Source: Neoroseomonas terrae (GTDB taxonomy: Bacteria; Pseudomonadota; Alphaproteobacteria; Acetobacterales; Acetobacteraceae). Taken from it: a stretch of 64,000 bases of DNA. The stretch covers positions 1 to 64,000 of the forward strand of contig NZ_JAAEDI010000022.1 in assembly GCF_018129025.1 (NCBI RefSeq), in the 5' to 3' direction. Positions within the stretch are counted from its first letter, which is position 1; every line of letters begins with the position of its first letter. The notes beneath the pieces were generated by a model. It did no database searches. It was not told the origin of the DNA and was given only the letters and a program-made list of their open reading frames with translations. Of this stretch, positions 23,295 through 33,675 are shown one piece after another. The position numbers and the translations under genes were made by a program.

Positions 23295-24467
23295 ATGACC
23301 GAAGCCTGCATCGTCGGCTGGGCGCACAGTCCCTTCGGCAGGATCGAGGACGCGCCGGATCTCGAAACGCTGATTGCCCGCGTCGCCCGCGCCGCCATCG
23401 AGGACGCCGGTATCGCACCGGATGAGATCGACGCCGGCTTCGTCGGCGTGTTCGGGGAAGGCTTCACGCCGCAGGGCTTCCCCGCGTCCCTGCTGCTGCA
23501 ATCCGTCCCCGAGCTGCGCTTCCGGCCGATCACCCGGTTCGAGAACGCCTGCGCCACTGGCTCGGCGGCGATCCACGGCGCGCGGGACTTCCTCGCCGCC
23601 GGCCGCGGCCGCTTCGCCCTGGTGGTGGGGGCGGAGAAGATGACCAGCACGCCCGGGCCAAAGGTCGGCGACATCCTTCTCACCGCCTCCTACCGCAAGA
23701 CGGAGCAGGATATTGAGGGCGGCTTCGCGGGCGTCTTCGGCCGCATCGCCGATGCCTATTTCCAGCGGCATGGAGACCAGTCGGACGCGCTCGCCGCCAT
23801 CGCGGCGAAGAACCACCGCAACGGCGTGGACAACCCCTGGGCGCAGATGCGCAAGGACCTCGGCTACGAGTTCTGCCGCACCGAGAGCGAGAAGAACCCT
23901 TATGTGGCCCGACCGCTGAAGCGCACCGACTGCTCCCTGGTGTCGGACGGCGCGGCGGCGCTGGTGCTGACGGACGAGGAGACTGCGCGGTCGATGGCCA
24001 AGGCCGTTCGCTTCCGTGCCGCTGTCCAGGTGAACGACTACCTGCCGATCGCCGCGCGCGACATCACCCGCTTCGAGGGCGCGCGGGAAGCCTGGGCGCG
24101 CGCCTATGACCAGGCCGGTATCGGCTTGGCCGATCTCTCCTTCGTCGAGACGCACGACTGCTTCACCATCGCCGAGCTGATCGAGTACGAGGCAATGGGC
24201 CTGACCCCGGAAGGGCAGGGGTCTCGCGCCGTCCTCGAGGGCTGGACGCGGGCGGACGGCCGGCTACCGGTCAATCGATCGGGCGGGCTGAAGGCGAAGG
24301 GCCATCCGATCGGCGCGACCGGCGTGTCCATGCATGTGCTGGCGGCGATGCAACTCACCGGGCAGGCGGGCGCGATGCAACTGCCGCGGGCCGAACTCGG
24401 CGGCGTCTTCAACATGGGCGGTGCGGCGGTGGCCAACTACGTCTCGGTTCTGGAGCGCGTTGGATAG
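23295..24467 (+). CDS. Thiolase family acetyl-CoA acetyltransferase (SCP-x type)
   Basis: A 390-residue thiolase-fold protein. The nucleophilic Cys lies in ENACATGSAAIH (about residues 86-97), His in VETHDCFTIAELIEYEAMG and the second active-site region in GGLKAKGHPIGATGVSMH. The spacing and the HDCF motif place it in the SCP-x/acetyl-CoA acetyltransferase-like group rather than biosynthetic PhaA/AtoB thiolases. Possible work in degradative lipid or steroid-like metabolism; substrate unknown. GGAGGAATACGCC before the ATG is a strong ribosome binding site. It is flanked by Hint genes with no obvious functional link. Confidence 0.88.
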   Translation: MTEACIVGWAHSPFGRIEDAPDLETLIARVARAAIEDAGIAPDEIDAGFVGVFGEGFTPQGFPASLLLQSVPELRFRPITRFENACATGSAAIHGARDFLAAGRGRFALVVGAEKMTSTPGPKVGDILLTASYRKTEQDIEGGFAGVFGRIADAYFQRHGDQSDALAAIAAKNHRNGVDNPWAQMRKDLGYEFCRTESEKNPYVARPLKRTDCSLVSDGAAALVLTDEETARSMAKAVRFRAAVQVNDYLPIAARDITRFEGAREAWARAYDQAGIGLADLSFVETHDCFTIAELIEYEAMGLTPEGQGSRAVLEGWTRADGRLPVNRSGGLKAKGHPIGATGVSMHVLAAMQLTGQAGAMQLPRAELGGVFNMGGAAVANYVSVLERVG

Positions 24468-24583
24468 CGCCGTCGCACACGGCGTCGTGAATGAAGCGTG
24501 AAACTAGGGAGCGAATATTGCGGTGCCGTAAATCGCGCGATAGTTGATTTCGGGAAAGCCAATTCCCGAACAAGGATCGCGCG

Positions 24584-25723
24584 ATGTCCGAAACCGGCAC
24601 TTGGTCCGTCCCCAGTGTATCCCCGGACCCCACGGATGGGCCGAGTTCGCTCGGTGATTCCTATGTCGGCACGGAGGCCCAGGATTCCTGGTCGAATGAC
24701 GGCGGGGATCTCCTCAATGTCGTCAATGGGCGCGACGGCGACGACACGCTGCATGGCCACGGTGGGGACGACATCCTCATGGGGGCCGAAGGTGATGATT
24801 GGCTCCACGGCGGCGAGGGCAACGATGACCTCAGCGGCGGCGCGGGCAACGACGTGCTGCACGGCGGGGCCGGCGACGACATGCTCAACGGCATCCCCGG
24901 GGACGACACGGTCTACGGTGGCGACGAGGACGGTCTGGGGAGCGACACCGTCGCATTCCAAGGCAATGCCTCGGATTACCGGTGGGAGTGGGTGGAGGAA
25001 TTCGGCGGCTGGCGGGTCAGCGACACCAGGTCCGTGGAGGAGACGGGCTATGACGGCGTGGACTATGTGTTCGGCGACGTCGAATGGGCCGCGTACGGCA
25101 ATTCGGGCGAGATCCTGCAAACACCCTGCTATGCCGCCGGCACCCGCATCCTGACCGATCGCGGCGAGGTGCCGGTCGAGGAATTGCGCGCCGGCGACAT
25201 GGTCGTGACCCTCGGCATGGCTGGCGCTTGGCTACGCCCGGTGCGCTGGATCGGCCGCCGCCAGGTGGACACGCGCCGCCACCCGGACCCCGCCGCCGTG
25301 CTGCCTGTCCGCATCGGCGCCGGTGCGCTGCAGGCTGGCGTGCCCTGCCGCGAGCTCGTCGTCTCGCCCGACCACGCGCTCTACCTCGACGGGGCCCTCG
25401 TGAAGGCGGACCGTCTGATCGATGGGGAGGCGATCCGGCAGGAGGCGCCGGCCGGCGGGCGCGTCACCTATTTCCATGTGGAGCTCGACCGGCATGACGT
25501 CATCATCGCCAACGGAGCGCCCGCTGAATCCTGGCTCGATTGCGGCAACCGCAGCCAGTTCGAGAATGCGGGGCCGGTGGTGGCGCTGCACGCGTCCTTC
25601 GGCGCCGCACCGGCCGTGCGTGGCTGCGCGCCACGGATCGAAGGCGGGCCGGCGCTCGATCGCCTCCGTGCCGCCCTGGCGATGCGGCGCGCGGCGCCGA
25701 TGCCGGAACGCCGCCGCGGCTGA
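24584..25723 (+). CDS. RTX-repeat protein with C-terminal Hint domain, copy 3 (short form)
   Basis: A 379-residue protein with the same plan as the two larger RTX-Hint proteins but divergent. About 60 residues of unique N-terminus lead to one compact RTX block (residues about 50-115, for example [20 protein letters not shown]), a linker with [11 protein letters not shown], then a Hint_2 domain 182-379 beginning [20 protein letters not shown]. It also has [20 protein letters not shown] and [16 protein letters not shown]. No C-extein and no Sec signal. The start is preceded by AACAAGGATCG. Predicted calcium-binding, type I secreted, self-cleaving before Cys182; all three are inferred from the domains. 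Confidence 0.88.
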   Translation: MSETGTWSVPSVSPDPTDGPSSLGDSYVGTEAQDSWSNDGGDLLNVVNGRDGDDTLHGHGGDDILMGAEGDDWLHGGEGNDDLSGGAGNDVLHGGAGDDMLNGIPGDDTVYGGDEDGLGSDTVAFQGNASDYRWEWVEEFGGWRVSDTRSVEETGYDGVDYVFGDVEWAAYGNSGEILQTPCYAAGTRILTDRGEVPVEELRAGDMVVTLGMAGAWLRPVRWIGRRQVDTRRHPDPAAVLPVRIGAGALQAGVPCRELVVSPDHALYLDGALVKADRLIDGEAIRQEAPAGGRVTYFHVELDRHDVIIANGAPAESWLDCGNRSQFENAGPVVALHASFGAAPAVRGCAPRIEGGPALDRLRAALAMRRAAPMPERRRG

Positions 25724-25831
25724 AGGCCATGCCGGCCGATGGCATCCATCTTTCCTTTACCGATGTCGGCTTAGCTGCGCGGACGGTGGGGTGGCGGGCC
25801 GCCCCATCGCGGCAGGGACGGGCGGGCCAGC

Positions 25832-27505
25832 ATGGACGGGATGACGGATGCCGAGGCCGACAGGGCCCCGAGGACGCCTTCGCCCGTCGCCGGTACGGAT
25901 GACGGCCTGCTGAGCTTCGATGCCGACTTGCATGTCGGCCTGGTGAATGGGCGCGCGGTCGCGCTGTTCGGCCTCTCCCGCGCGGCACGGCAGGCGCGTG
26001 GCCTGCATGAGATGCTGGAAGCAAGCCCGCGCCTCGACCGTGATGCGGTGGCCGGGCTGCTGGCCGCCTGCCTCGCGGCCACCCTGCCGGACGGGGAGGA
26101 GGTGGCTGACCTGCTGCTGCCGGGCGCGCCGGGGCTGCGCTTCGCGATCCGCCGCGCCTCCGGCGGATCCTGGACGGTGGCAGTATCGGAGGACCGGCGG
26201 CTGTCGGCGGATGCGGCCGGCTTCGATGCGCTGACCGGCCTCGCCGACCGCGCGATGTTCGAGGCACGGCTCGGCGCGGCGCTGGACCGTCCGCCACGCC
26301 GGCGCAGCGGCAGCGCCGTTCTGCTCTGCGCCATCGAAGGCGTCCGCGCCGTCAACCAGGTGCTCGGCCACGCGATCGGCGAGGATCTGCTGCGCGCCGC
26401 GGCGCGGCGCCTGCAGGCGGCGGTGCGCGACGCGGACCTCGTCGCCCGGCTGGCGGGGGAAGAATTCGCCATCCTGCAAAGCGAGGTCGATGCGCCGGAT
26501 CGCGCGGCGGTGCTCGGCGCGCGGCTCGCCGAGTTGCTCGCACGACCCTATCTCGTCGCCGGCGAAGTCATCTCCGTGGTGCCGCGCATCGGCATTGCCA
26601 TCGCCCCGGCGGACGGGGCCACCGGCGGCGAGCTGCTACGCCGTGCGGCCATGGCGCTGAGCGAGACATCCAGCGAAGGGCAGGGCGGCGTTCGCCGCTT
26701 CAAGCCCGAGATGGACCGCCGCTGGCAGGAGACGCGCGCCCTCGAAGCCGCGCTGCGCGCCGCCGCCGCTGAGAACCGCTTCGAACTCCACTACCAGCCG
26801 CAGGTCGTGCTGCCGGAGGGCCGGCTGACCGGCTTCGAGGCGCTGATCCGCTGGCGGCATCCGGAACGCGGCCTGCTGTCGCCGGCTGCCTTCCTGCCGG
26901 TTGCGGAGCGGCTCGGCCTGATGCGGCGGATCGGCACCTGGGTGCTGCATGAGGCCTGCCGCGCCGCGGCTGCCTGGCCGGCGCCGCTTTGCGTCGCCGT
27001 CAACATCGCTCCGGCGCAGCTCGAGGATGGCGGCCTGCCGGAGGAAGTGGCCGAGGCCCTGCGCCGGTCCGGCCTGCCCCCCGGTCGGCTGGAACTGGAA
27101 GTGACGGAGGGCGTGCTGCTCGCCAATGCGGATGCCGCGCTGCGACAGTTGCTGGAGTTGCGGCAGAGCGGGGTGCGCATCGCCATGGACGATTTCGGCA
27201 CTGGTCACTCATCGCTGACGCAGCTCCGCGCGTTTCGCTTCGACCGGCTGAAGATCGACCGGTCCTTCGTGCAGGACCTCCCGGCCGGGGAGGATGCGAC
27301 GGCGATCGTGCGCGCCGTTGCCGGGCTTGGTCGCAGCCTGGGCATCTCGGTGACCGCCGAGGGGGTGGAGACCGCGGAACAACTCGCCCGGCTCCGTGCC
27401 GAAGGGTGCGATGCCGCGCAGGGATACCTGTTCGGCCGCCCGATGCCGGGCGCCATGGTGCCGGAAGCGACGGCGCGGCTGCTGGCGCCGGCCGCTTCCG
27501 CATGA
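25832..27505 (+). CDS. GGDEF-EAL protein, probable c-di-GMP phosphodiesterase
   Basis: A 557-residue cytosolic protein: PAS-like N-terminus (about 20-115), GGDEF domain (about 130-290) and EAL domain (about 300-550). The GGDEF signature is degenerate (AGEEF, 208-212), so cyclase activity is doubtful. The EAL domain looks fully active: EAL at 336-338, NIAPAQL, ELEVTEG, MDDFGTGHSS, KIDRSFV, AEGVET and QGYLFGRPM keep the metal ligands and catalytic Glu/Lys. Expected net activity is hydrolysis of c-di-GMP, perhaps modulated by GTP on the GGDEF domain. It converges with an HD-GYP gene, the two stops being four bases apart. Confidence 0.92.
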   Translation: MDGMTDAEADRAPRTPSPVAGTDDGLLSFDADLHVGLVNGRAVALFGLSRAARQARGLHEMLEASPRLDRDAVAGLLAACLAATLPDGEEVADLLLPGAPGLRFAIRRASGGSWTVAVSEDRRLSADAAGFDALTGLADRAMFEARLGAALDRPPRRRSGSAVLLCAIEGVRAVNQVLGHAIGEDLLRAAARRLQAAVRDADLVARLAGEEFAILQSEVDAPDRAAVLGARLAELLARPYLVAGEVISVVPRIGIAIAPADGATGGELLRRAAMALSETSSEGQGGVRRFKPEMDRRWQETRALEAALRAAAAENRFELHYQPQVVLPEGRLTGFEALIRWRHPERGLLSPAAFLPVAERLGLMRRIGTWVLHEACRAAAAWPAPLCVAVNIAPAQLEDGGLPEEVAEALRRSGLPPGRLELEVTEGVLLANADAALRQLLELRQSGVRIAMDDFGTGHSSLTQLRAFRFDRLKIDRSFVQDLPAGEDATAIVRAVAGLGRSLGISVTAEGVETAEQLARLRAEGCDAAQGYLFGRPMPGAMVPEATARLLAPAASA

Positions 27506-27509
27506 CTCG

Positions 27510-28220
27510 CTACCGCGGCACCGCCTCGATATCCGCTTCCCGTCGGCGCAGCGCATCCAGCACGCGAGGGTCGAACTGGCCCGGCTGGATGCGGCTGTCG
27601 CCACCCAGCAGCGCTGAGAGCGCCTGGCCGTGATCCTGCGCATCCTTGTAGGGACGGTCGGAGCGCAGCGCGTCGTAAACATCCGCGACCGCGACCAGCC
27701 GGGCGGCGAGGGGGATCTCCTCGCCTGCCAGGCCGAGGGGGTAGCCGCTGCCGTCCCATCGCTCATGGTGCATCAGGGCGATGACAGCGGCGAGGCGCAT
27801 CCAGCGTACGGTCGCGTGGGCAAGGATGTTCGCGCCGAGAACGGTGTGCTGTTCCATCAGCCGCCGCTCGTCGGAATCGAGGACGTGGCGGTGGCCGAGC
27901 ACGCCCTCCGGCAGCGCCATCTTACCGATGTCGTGCAGCGCGGCGGCGCGGGCCAGCAGCTCCCGCAGCGCCTCCTCCAAGCCGAATTCCTCGGCGAGGA
28001 TCGCGGCAATCTGGCCTACGCGCTTCGGGTGGTCCGGCCCCTCGGGATCGGCGAGCGACGCCCGCGCGATCAGTCCTTCGAGTGCTGCGTCATGGCCTTC
28101 GGCGAGGCAGGGAATGCGTGCGGCAAGCCCCCCGCCCGGCCACCCAGCCGGGCAGTCCAGGTCGCCTGCGCGCAGGGGTGAGATCAGTCGCTCCATCTTC
28201 GTCGCCATCGACGCCATCAT
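27510..28220 (-). CDS. HD-GYP domain protein, putative c-di-GMP phosphodiesterase
   Basis: About 236 residues from ATG 28220; a longer frame begins at 28301 but would overlap ispDF. The HD-GYP domain fills most of it: HPKRVGQIAAILAEEFGL, the metal-binding HDIGK (about 96-100), HTVLGANIL and HHERWDGSGYP (about 151-161), which contains the GYP triplet. Such enzymes hydrolyse c-di-GMP to pGpG or GMP. No receiver domain is attached. It follows ispDF on the same strand, with an A/T-rich gap containing its probable promoter. The start is uncertain because no clear ribosome binding site is visible. Confidence 0.85.
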   Translation of the reverse strand: MMASMATKMERLISPLRAGDLDCPAGWPGGGLAARIPCLAEGHDAALEGLIARASLADPEGPDHPKRVGQIAAILAEEFGLEEALRELLARAAALHDIGKMALPEGVLGHRHVLDSDERRLMEQHTVLGANILAHATVRWMRLAAVIALMHHERWDGSGYPLGLAGEEIPLAARLVAVADVYDALRSDRPYKDAQDHGQALSALLGGDSRIQPGQFDPRVLDALRRREADIEAVPR

Positions 28221-28284
28221 GGCGCCGGGCGACGATATACCCGCGAACTGTCTCGCAATAGAGAAAACATCGAAAAATCTCAAC

Positions 28285-29442
28285 TTATGCCGATGGATCA
28301 ATCGGCGTCAGTACAACCGCTGCGGCCTGCGCCGCGATGCCTTCGCCGCGCCCGGCGAACCCCAGGCGCTCGGTTGTGGTGGCTTTCACGGAGACCGTGC
28401 CTTCCGTCACGCCGAGCAATGCTGCGAGGCGCGCGCGCATTGCCGCGGCATGCGGTGCGATCTTCGGTCGTTCGCAGATGATCGTCACATCGGCGTTGGC
28501 GAGCATGCCGCCCCGCCCGACGATCCGGCCCGCCGCATGGCGGAGAAAGCGCGCGCTGTCGGCGTCCTTCCATTGCGCCTCGGACGGCGGAAACCAGCGG
28601 CCGATGTCGCCCTCCGCCAGGGCTCCGTAAATCGCGTCGCACAGCGCGTGGATGCCGACATCGGCGTCCGAATGGCCGGACAGGCCGAGCGGCGAGGGGA
28701 TGGTGACACCGCACAGTACCAGCGGCCGGCCGGGCACCAGCCGGTGCACATCGAAGCCGGTGCCCATGCGCGGGATCAGACGGGCGGCGAGGTGAGCTTC
28801 CACGCGGGCGAGGTCCTCCGGCCAGGTGATTTTGATGTTGGCCTCGTCGCCAGGCACCAGGGCGACGGGCAGGCCGGCGGCTTCCAGCAGGGCGGCGTCG
28901 TCCGTCGCGCTGTCATCGCCGTCGCGGTGGGCTGCGATCAGCGCATCGAAGCGAAAGCCCTGCGGCGTCTGGGCGCGGAACAGCCCGTCGCGCGGCACGG
29001 TTGCCAGGACGCGGCCGTCCTCGGCCCGCTTCAGCGTGTCCGACACAGGCTGCGCCGGGATGGCCCCCGGCGCCGCAGCCAGCGCAGTGCGCAGTGCGCC
29101 GACCGTTCCGGACGGGATGACCGCCCGCGCGGCGTCATGGACCAGGATGAGATCGGGGGGATCGACGGCGAGCGCCTCCAGCCCCGCGCGGACGCTTGCC
29201 GCGCGGGTAGCGCCACCGGCGACCGGCGGCAGGCAGGGCAGGCCATCGAGCAGGGCGGCGACCCGTGCCTCCTCGCCGGCAGCGACGACGGGCAGGATGC
29301 GGCGCACGAGGCCCTCGCGGAGAAGGGCCTCGGCCGCGTGGCGCAGCACGGGACGCCCGAGCAGCGGCAAATACTGCTTCGGGATGGCGCTGCCGAAGCG
29401 GGTTCCCGCGCCGGCGGCCATCAACAGGGCATCCATGGTCAT
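28285..29442 (-). CDS. ispDF: Bifunctional IspDF (MEP cytidylyltransferase / MECDP synthase)
   Basis: A 385-residue fusion of two non-mevalonate isoprenoid enzymes. The IspD part (about 1-225) transfers CMP to methylerythritol phosphate (MAAGAGTRFG, PKQYLPLLGRP, VHDAARAVI). The IspF part (about 228-385) makes the cyclic diphosphate (GTGFDVHRLVPGRP, the zinc-binding HSDADVGIHALCDAIYGAL, and the C-terminal KATTTERLGFAGRGEGIAA). This fusion is typical of alphaproteobacteria. ATG 29442 or 29436 are both possible. Lies next to dusB/ntr as in relatives. Confidence 0.95.
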   Translation of the reverse strand: MTMDALLMAAGAGTRFGSAIPKQYLPLLGRPVLRHAAEALLREGLVRRILPVVAAGEEARVAALLDGLPCLPPVAGGATRAASVRAGLEALAVDPPDLILVHDAARAVIPSGTVGALRTALAAAPGAIPAQPVSDTLKRAEDGRVLATVPRDGLFRAQTPQGFRFDALIAAHRDGDDSATDDAALLEAAGLPVALVPGDEANIKITWPEDLARVEAHLAARLIPRMGTGFDVHRLVPGRPLVLCGVTIPSPLGLSGHSDADVGIHALCDAIYGALAEGDIGRWFPPSEAQWKDADSARFLRHAAGRIVGRGGMLANADVTIICERPKIAPHAAAMRARLAALLGVTEGTVSVKATTTERLGFAGRGEGIAAQAAAVVLTPIDPSA

Positions 29443-29480
29443 TGGCGGCTCCGGCCCCGGTAAGGGGGCCGGCGGATAGA

Positions 29481-29870
29481 CTATTTCCTGACCTTGTCCA
29501 GGGCGAAGGCGCCGCCGCCGGCGAAGACCAGATAGAGGAAGATGAAGCAGTACAGGATCGCCGCATCACCGCCGTTCAGGACCGGGAACGGGCTGCGCGG
29601 CGCGTGGGCGATCCAGTAGGCGGCGGCCATCAGGCCCGACAGCACGAAGGCGGTCGGGCGGACGAACAGGCCGACGGCCAGCAGCGCACCGCCGACGATC
29701 TCGAGCACGCCAGCGGTCCAGGCCAGGGAGAGCATCGCCGGCCCCGCGCCGCCGCCCGGGCGGTCAGGGAAGCCGAACAGTTTCTGGGTGCCGTGTTCGA
29801 AGAAGATCACGGCCGCGACGATGCGCAGCAGGCCGAGCGCGTAAGGAGCCCAGCGGTCGAGTGATGGCAT
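29481..29870 (-). CDS. DoxX family membrane protein
   Basis: A 129-residue integral membrane protein with four predicted helices and the DoxX motif ALGLLRIVAAVIFFEHGTQKLFGF at the N-terminus, followed by GVLEIVGGALLAVGLFVRPTAF. Members are thought to be small quinone- or redox-related membrane proteins; the function here is unknown. It precedes ispDF by 38 bases on the same strand. Confidence 0.88.
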   Translation of the reverse strand: MPSLDRWAPYALGLLRIVAAVIFFEHGTQKLFGFPDRPGGGAGPAMLSLAWTAGVLEIVGGALLAVGLFVRPTAFVLSGLMAAAYWIAHAPRSPFPVLNGGDAAILYCFIFLYLVFAGGGAFALDKVRK

Positions 29871-30020
29871 GCGGAAAGGTTCCCGTGCGAATCGGTGTGC
29901 GCCGCAACATGACGGGGCGCCGCGTGATCTTCAATGGATCACTTCTCCTGCACCATAGAGCGGCGTTGCGCCAGCGGTGCTGTTGCTGCGCAGGCGAGAG
30001 ACGCGTATTCTGCCCAAATC

Positions 30021-31082
30021 ATGAGCAACCATTGCGCGAGCGGCCTGGCGCCGATCCGTCTCGGCGACGCTGTCATCGAGACGCCGGTCATCCTGGCCCC
30101 GATGTCGGGTGTCACGGACCTGCCCTTTAGGCGCCTGGCGCGCGCGTTGGGCGCGCCGATGGTGGTCAGCGAGATGATCGCCTCCCAGGCCATGATCCGC
30201 ACCAATCGTCAGACGCTGAAGATGGCGGAAGTGGACGGCTTCGGCGGTCCCGCTTCGGTGCAGCTCGCCGGCTGCGAGGCGGAGGCGATGGCCGAGGCGG
30301 CGCGCCTCGTCGTCGATCGTGGCGCCGCCGTGGTCGACATCAATTTCGGCTGCCCGGTGAAGAAGGTCGCGGTGGGCCAGTCCGCCGGGTCGGCGCTGAT
30401 GCGCGACGAGATCGCCGCCGCGCGCATCCTGGAAGCCACCGTGAAGGCTGTGTCGGTGCCGGTGACGCTGAAGATGCGTATGGGTTGGGACCACAACAGC
30501 CTGAACGCGCCGCGCCTTGCCCGCATTGCCGAGGAATCCGGAATCCGCATGGTTACGGTGCACGGCCGCACCCGACAGATGTTCTACACCGGCACCGCCG
30601 ACTGGGACTTCATCCGTGGGGTGAAGGAAGCGGTTTCCATCCCCGTCATCGCCAATGGCGACATCCTCACCATCGAGGATGCGGAGGAGGCGCTCCGGCG
30701 GTCGGGCGCTGACGGCGTGATGATCGGCCGCGGCTGCTACGGCCGCCCGTGGCTGCCAGCCGTCGTCGCGAAGCGCCTGCGCGGAGAGGCGGCGGAAGAA
30801 CCGGACCTGGCCGAGCAGAAGCGCATCCTCCTCGACCACTATCGCGACATGCTGGAACATCACGGAGACAGTCCGGGCGTCCGCCTCGCGCGCAAGCATG
30901 TCGCCTGGTACTCGAAGGGTCTGCCGGGTTCGGCCGAGTTCCGCGTGGCGGTGAACCGGTGCGAGACGGCGGATGCCGTGCTCGACCTCGTCCACGCCTT
31001 CTACGACCCGCTGATCGAGTGCGGTGTCGAGGCGGTGCGGGACGCCTTCCGCGAGGCCGGCGACGAGCGCATCGCGGCATGA
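30021..31082 (+). CDS. dusB: tRNA-dihydrouridine synthase DusB (NifR3)
   Basis: A 353-residue FMN-dependent TIM-barrel enzyme that reduces uridine to dihydrouridine in the tRNA D-loop. Motifs: [31 protein letters not shown] with the catalytic Cys, [31 protein letters not shown] and [13 protein letters not shown]. It is the usual first gene of the ntr operon in this class (historic name nifR3). ATG 30021 gives the family N-terminus. The stop overlaps ntrB by four bases. Confidence 0.95.
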   Translation: MSNHCASGLAPIRLGDAVIETPVILAPMSGVTDLPFRRLARALGAPMVVSEMIASQAMIRTNRQTLKMAEVDGFGGPASVQLAGCEAEAMAEAARLVVDRGAAVVDINFGCPVKKVAVGQSAGSALMRDEIAAARILEATVKAVSVPVTLKMRMGWDHNSLNAPRLARIAEESGIRMVTVHGRTRQMFYTGTADWDFIRGVKEAVSIPVIANGDILTIEDAEEALRRSGADGVMIGRGCYGRPWLPAVVAKRLRGEAAEEPDLAEQKRILLDHYRDMLEHHGDSPGVRLARKHVAWYSKGLPGSAEFRVAVNRCETADAVLDLVHAFYDPLIECGVEAVRDAFREAGDERIAA

Positions 31083-32211
31083 AGGCCGGCCTGCTGCGCC
31101 GCGCCGTACGCCCGGCTGCCTGGAAGGGGCGGGCCCTGCCGGAATCCGCGGCGATCCTCAGCGCGTTGCCCATGGCGGTGGTCGTCCTCGATGCCGAGAA
31201 CCGCTTCGTCAGCGCCAATGCGGCGGCGGAGCAGTTCTTCCAGGCCTCCATCGGCTCGCTCGCGCAGATGCGCCTGTCGGACCTGCTGCCCGAGGACGGG
31301 CGGATCTTCGCGCTGATCGCGCAGGTGCGGCATTCCGACGGACGCATCTCGGATCACGACCTGCTGCTGGAAAGCCCGCGCATGGCGCGCCGCGGCGTCA
31401 CCGTCCATGCGGCGCCCCTGCCGGAGATGCCCGGTGCGGTGGTGCTGATGCTCGAGGACGGCTCAACCGCGCAGATGCTGGACCGGCAACTCAATTTCCG
31501 TGGCGCGGCGCGGGGTGCCTCCGCCATGGCCGCGATGCTCGCGCATGAGGTGAAGAACCCGCTTTCGGGCATCCGCGGCGCCGCGCAGCTTCTGGAACAG
31601 AATGCGAGCGAGGCGGATCGAGAGCTCTGCCTGCTGATCCAGGACGAGGCCGATCGCATCCGCGGGCTGGTCGACCGCTTCGACATGTTCTCCGACCGGC
31701 CGACCGAGCTTGCACCGGTGAACATCCATCGGGTGCTGGACCATGTCCGGCGCATCGCGACGACCGGCTTCGCCTCGCATATCCGCATTACCGAGGACTA
31801 CGATCCCTCCCTTCCGCCCGTATGGGGCAACCGGGATCTGCTTGTTCAAATTCTACTCAATCTGGTCAAGAACGCGGCAGAGGCGGTCGATCCGACCCAG
31901 GGGGAAATCGCCCTGTCCACCGCCTACCAGCACGGCGTGCGCATCGCCGTGCCCGGTTCTACCGACCGCGTGCACCTGCCACTGCAGGTGAGCGTCCGCG
32001 ACAATGGCCCGGGAATCGCGGAGGAAGTCCGCGGCACGCTTTTTGAACCCTTCGTTTCCACGAAGCGGGGGGGACAGGGGCTCGGCCTCGCGCTCGCGGC
32101 GAAACTCGTGGCGGACCAGGGCGGGCTGATCGAATGCGACAGCCGCCCGGGCCGCACGGTGTTCCGTCTTTCCATGCCTGCGCCCCCGCCGGGAAGCCTC
32201 GGGACTACTCA

Positions 32212-32215
<4 letters not shown>
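31079..32215 (+). CDS. ntrB: Nitrogen regulation sensor kinase NtrB
   Basis: A 378-residue soluble sensor histidine kinase: PAS domain (about 25-140), HisKA with H156 in [16 protein letters not shown], and an HATPase domain with the N-box [21 protein letters not shown] and GQGLGLALA. It phosphorylates or dephosphorylates NtrC in response to the PII protein. The start overlaps dusB (ATGA) and the stop overlaps ntrC (ATGA), indicating tight translational coupling. Confidence 0.95.
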
Positions 32216-33657
<1,442 letters not shown>

Positions 33658-33675
33658 CCATGCGAAGGCCCTGAT

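Noticed and set aside
29974-29991. Possible sigma-54 promoter (GG-N10-GC) upstream of dusB
   Set aside because: Only the GG and GC pairs fit; the TGGCAC and TTGC bases are poor, and no NtrC site pair with proper spacing is present.
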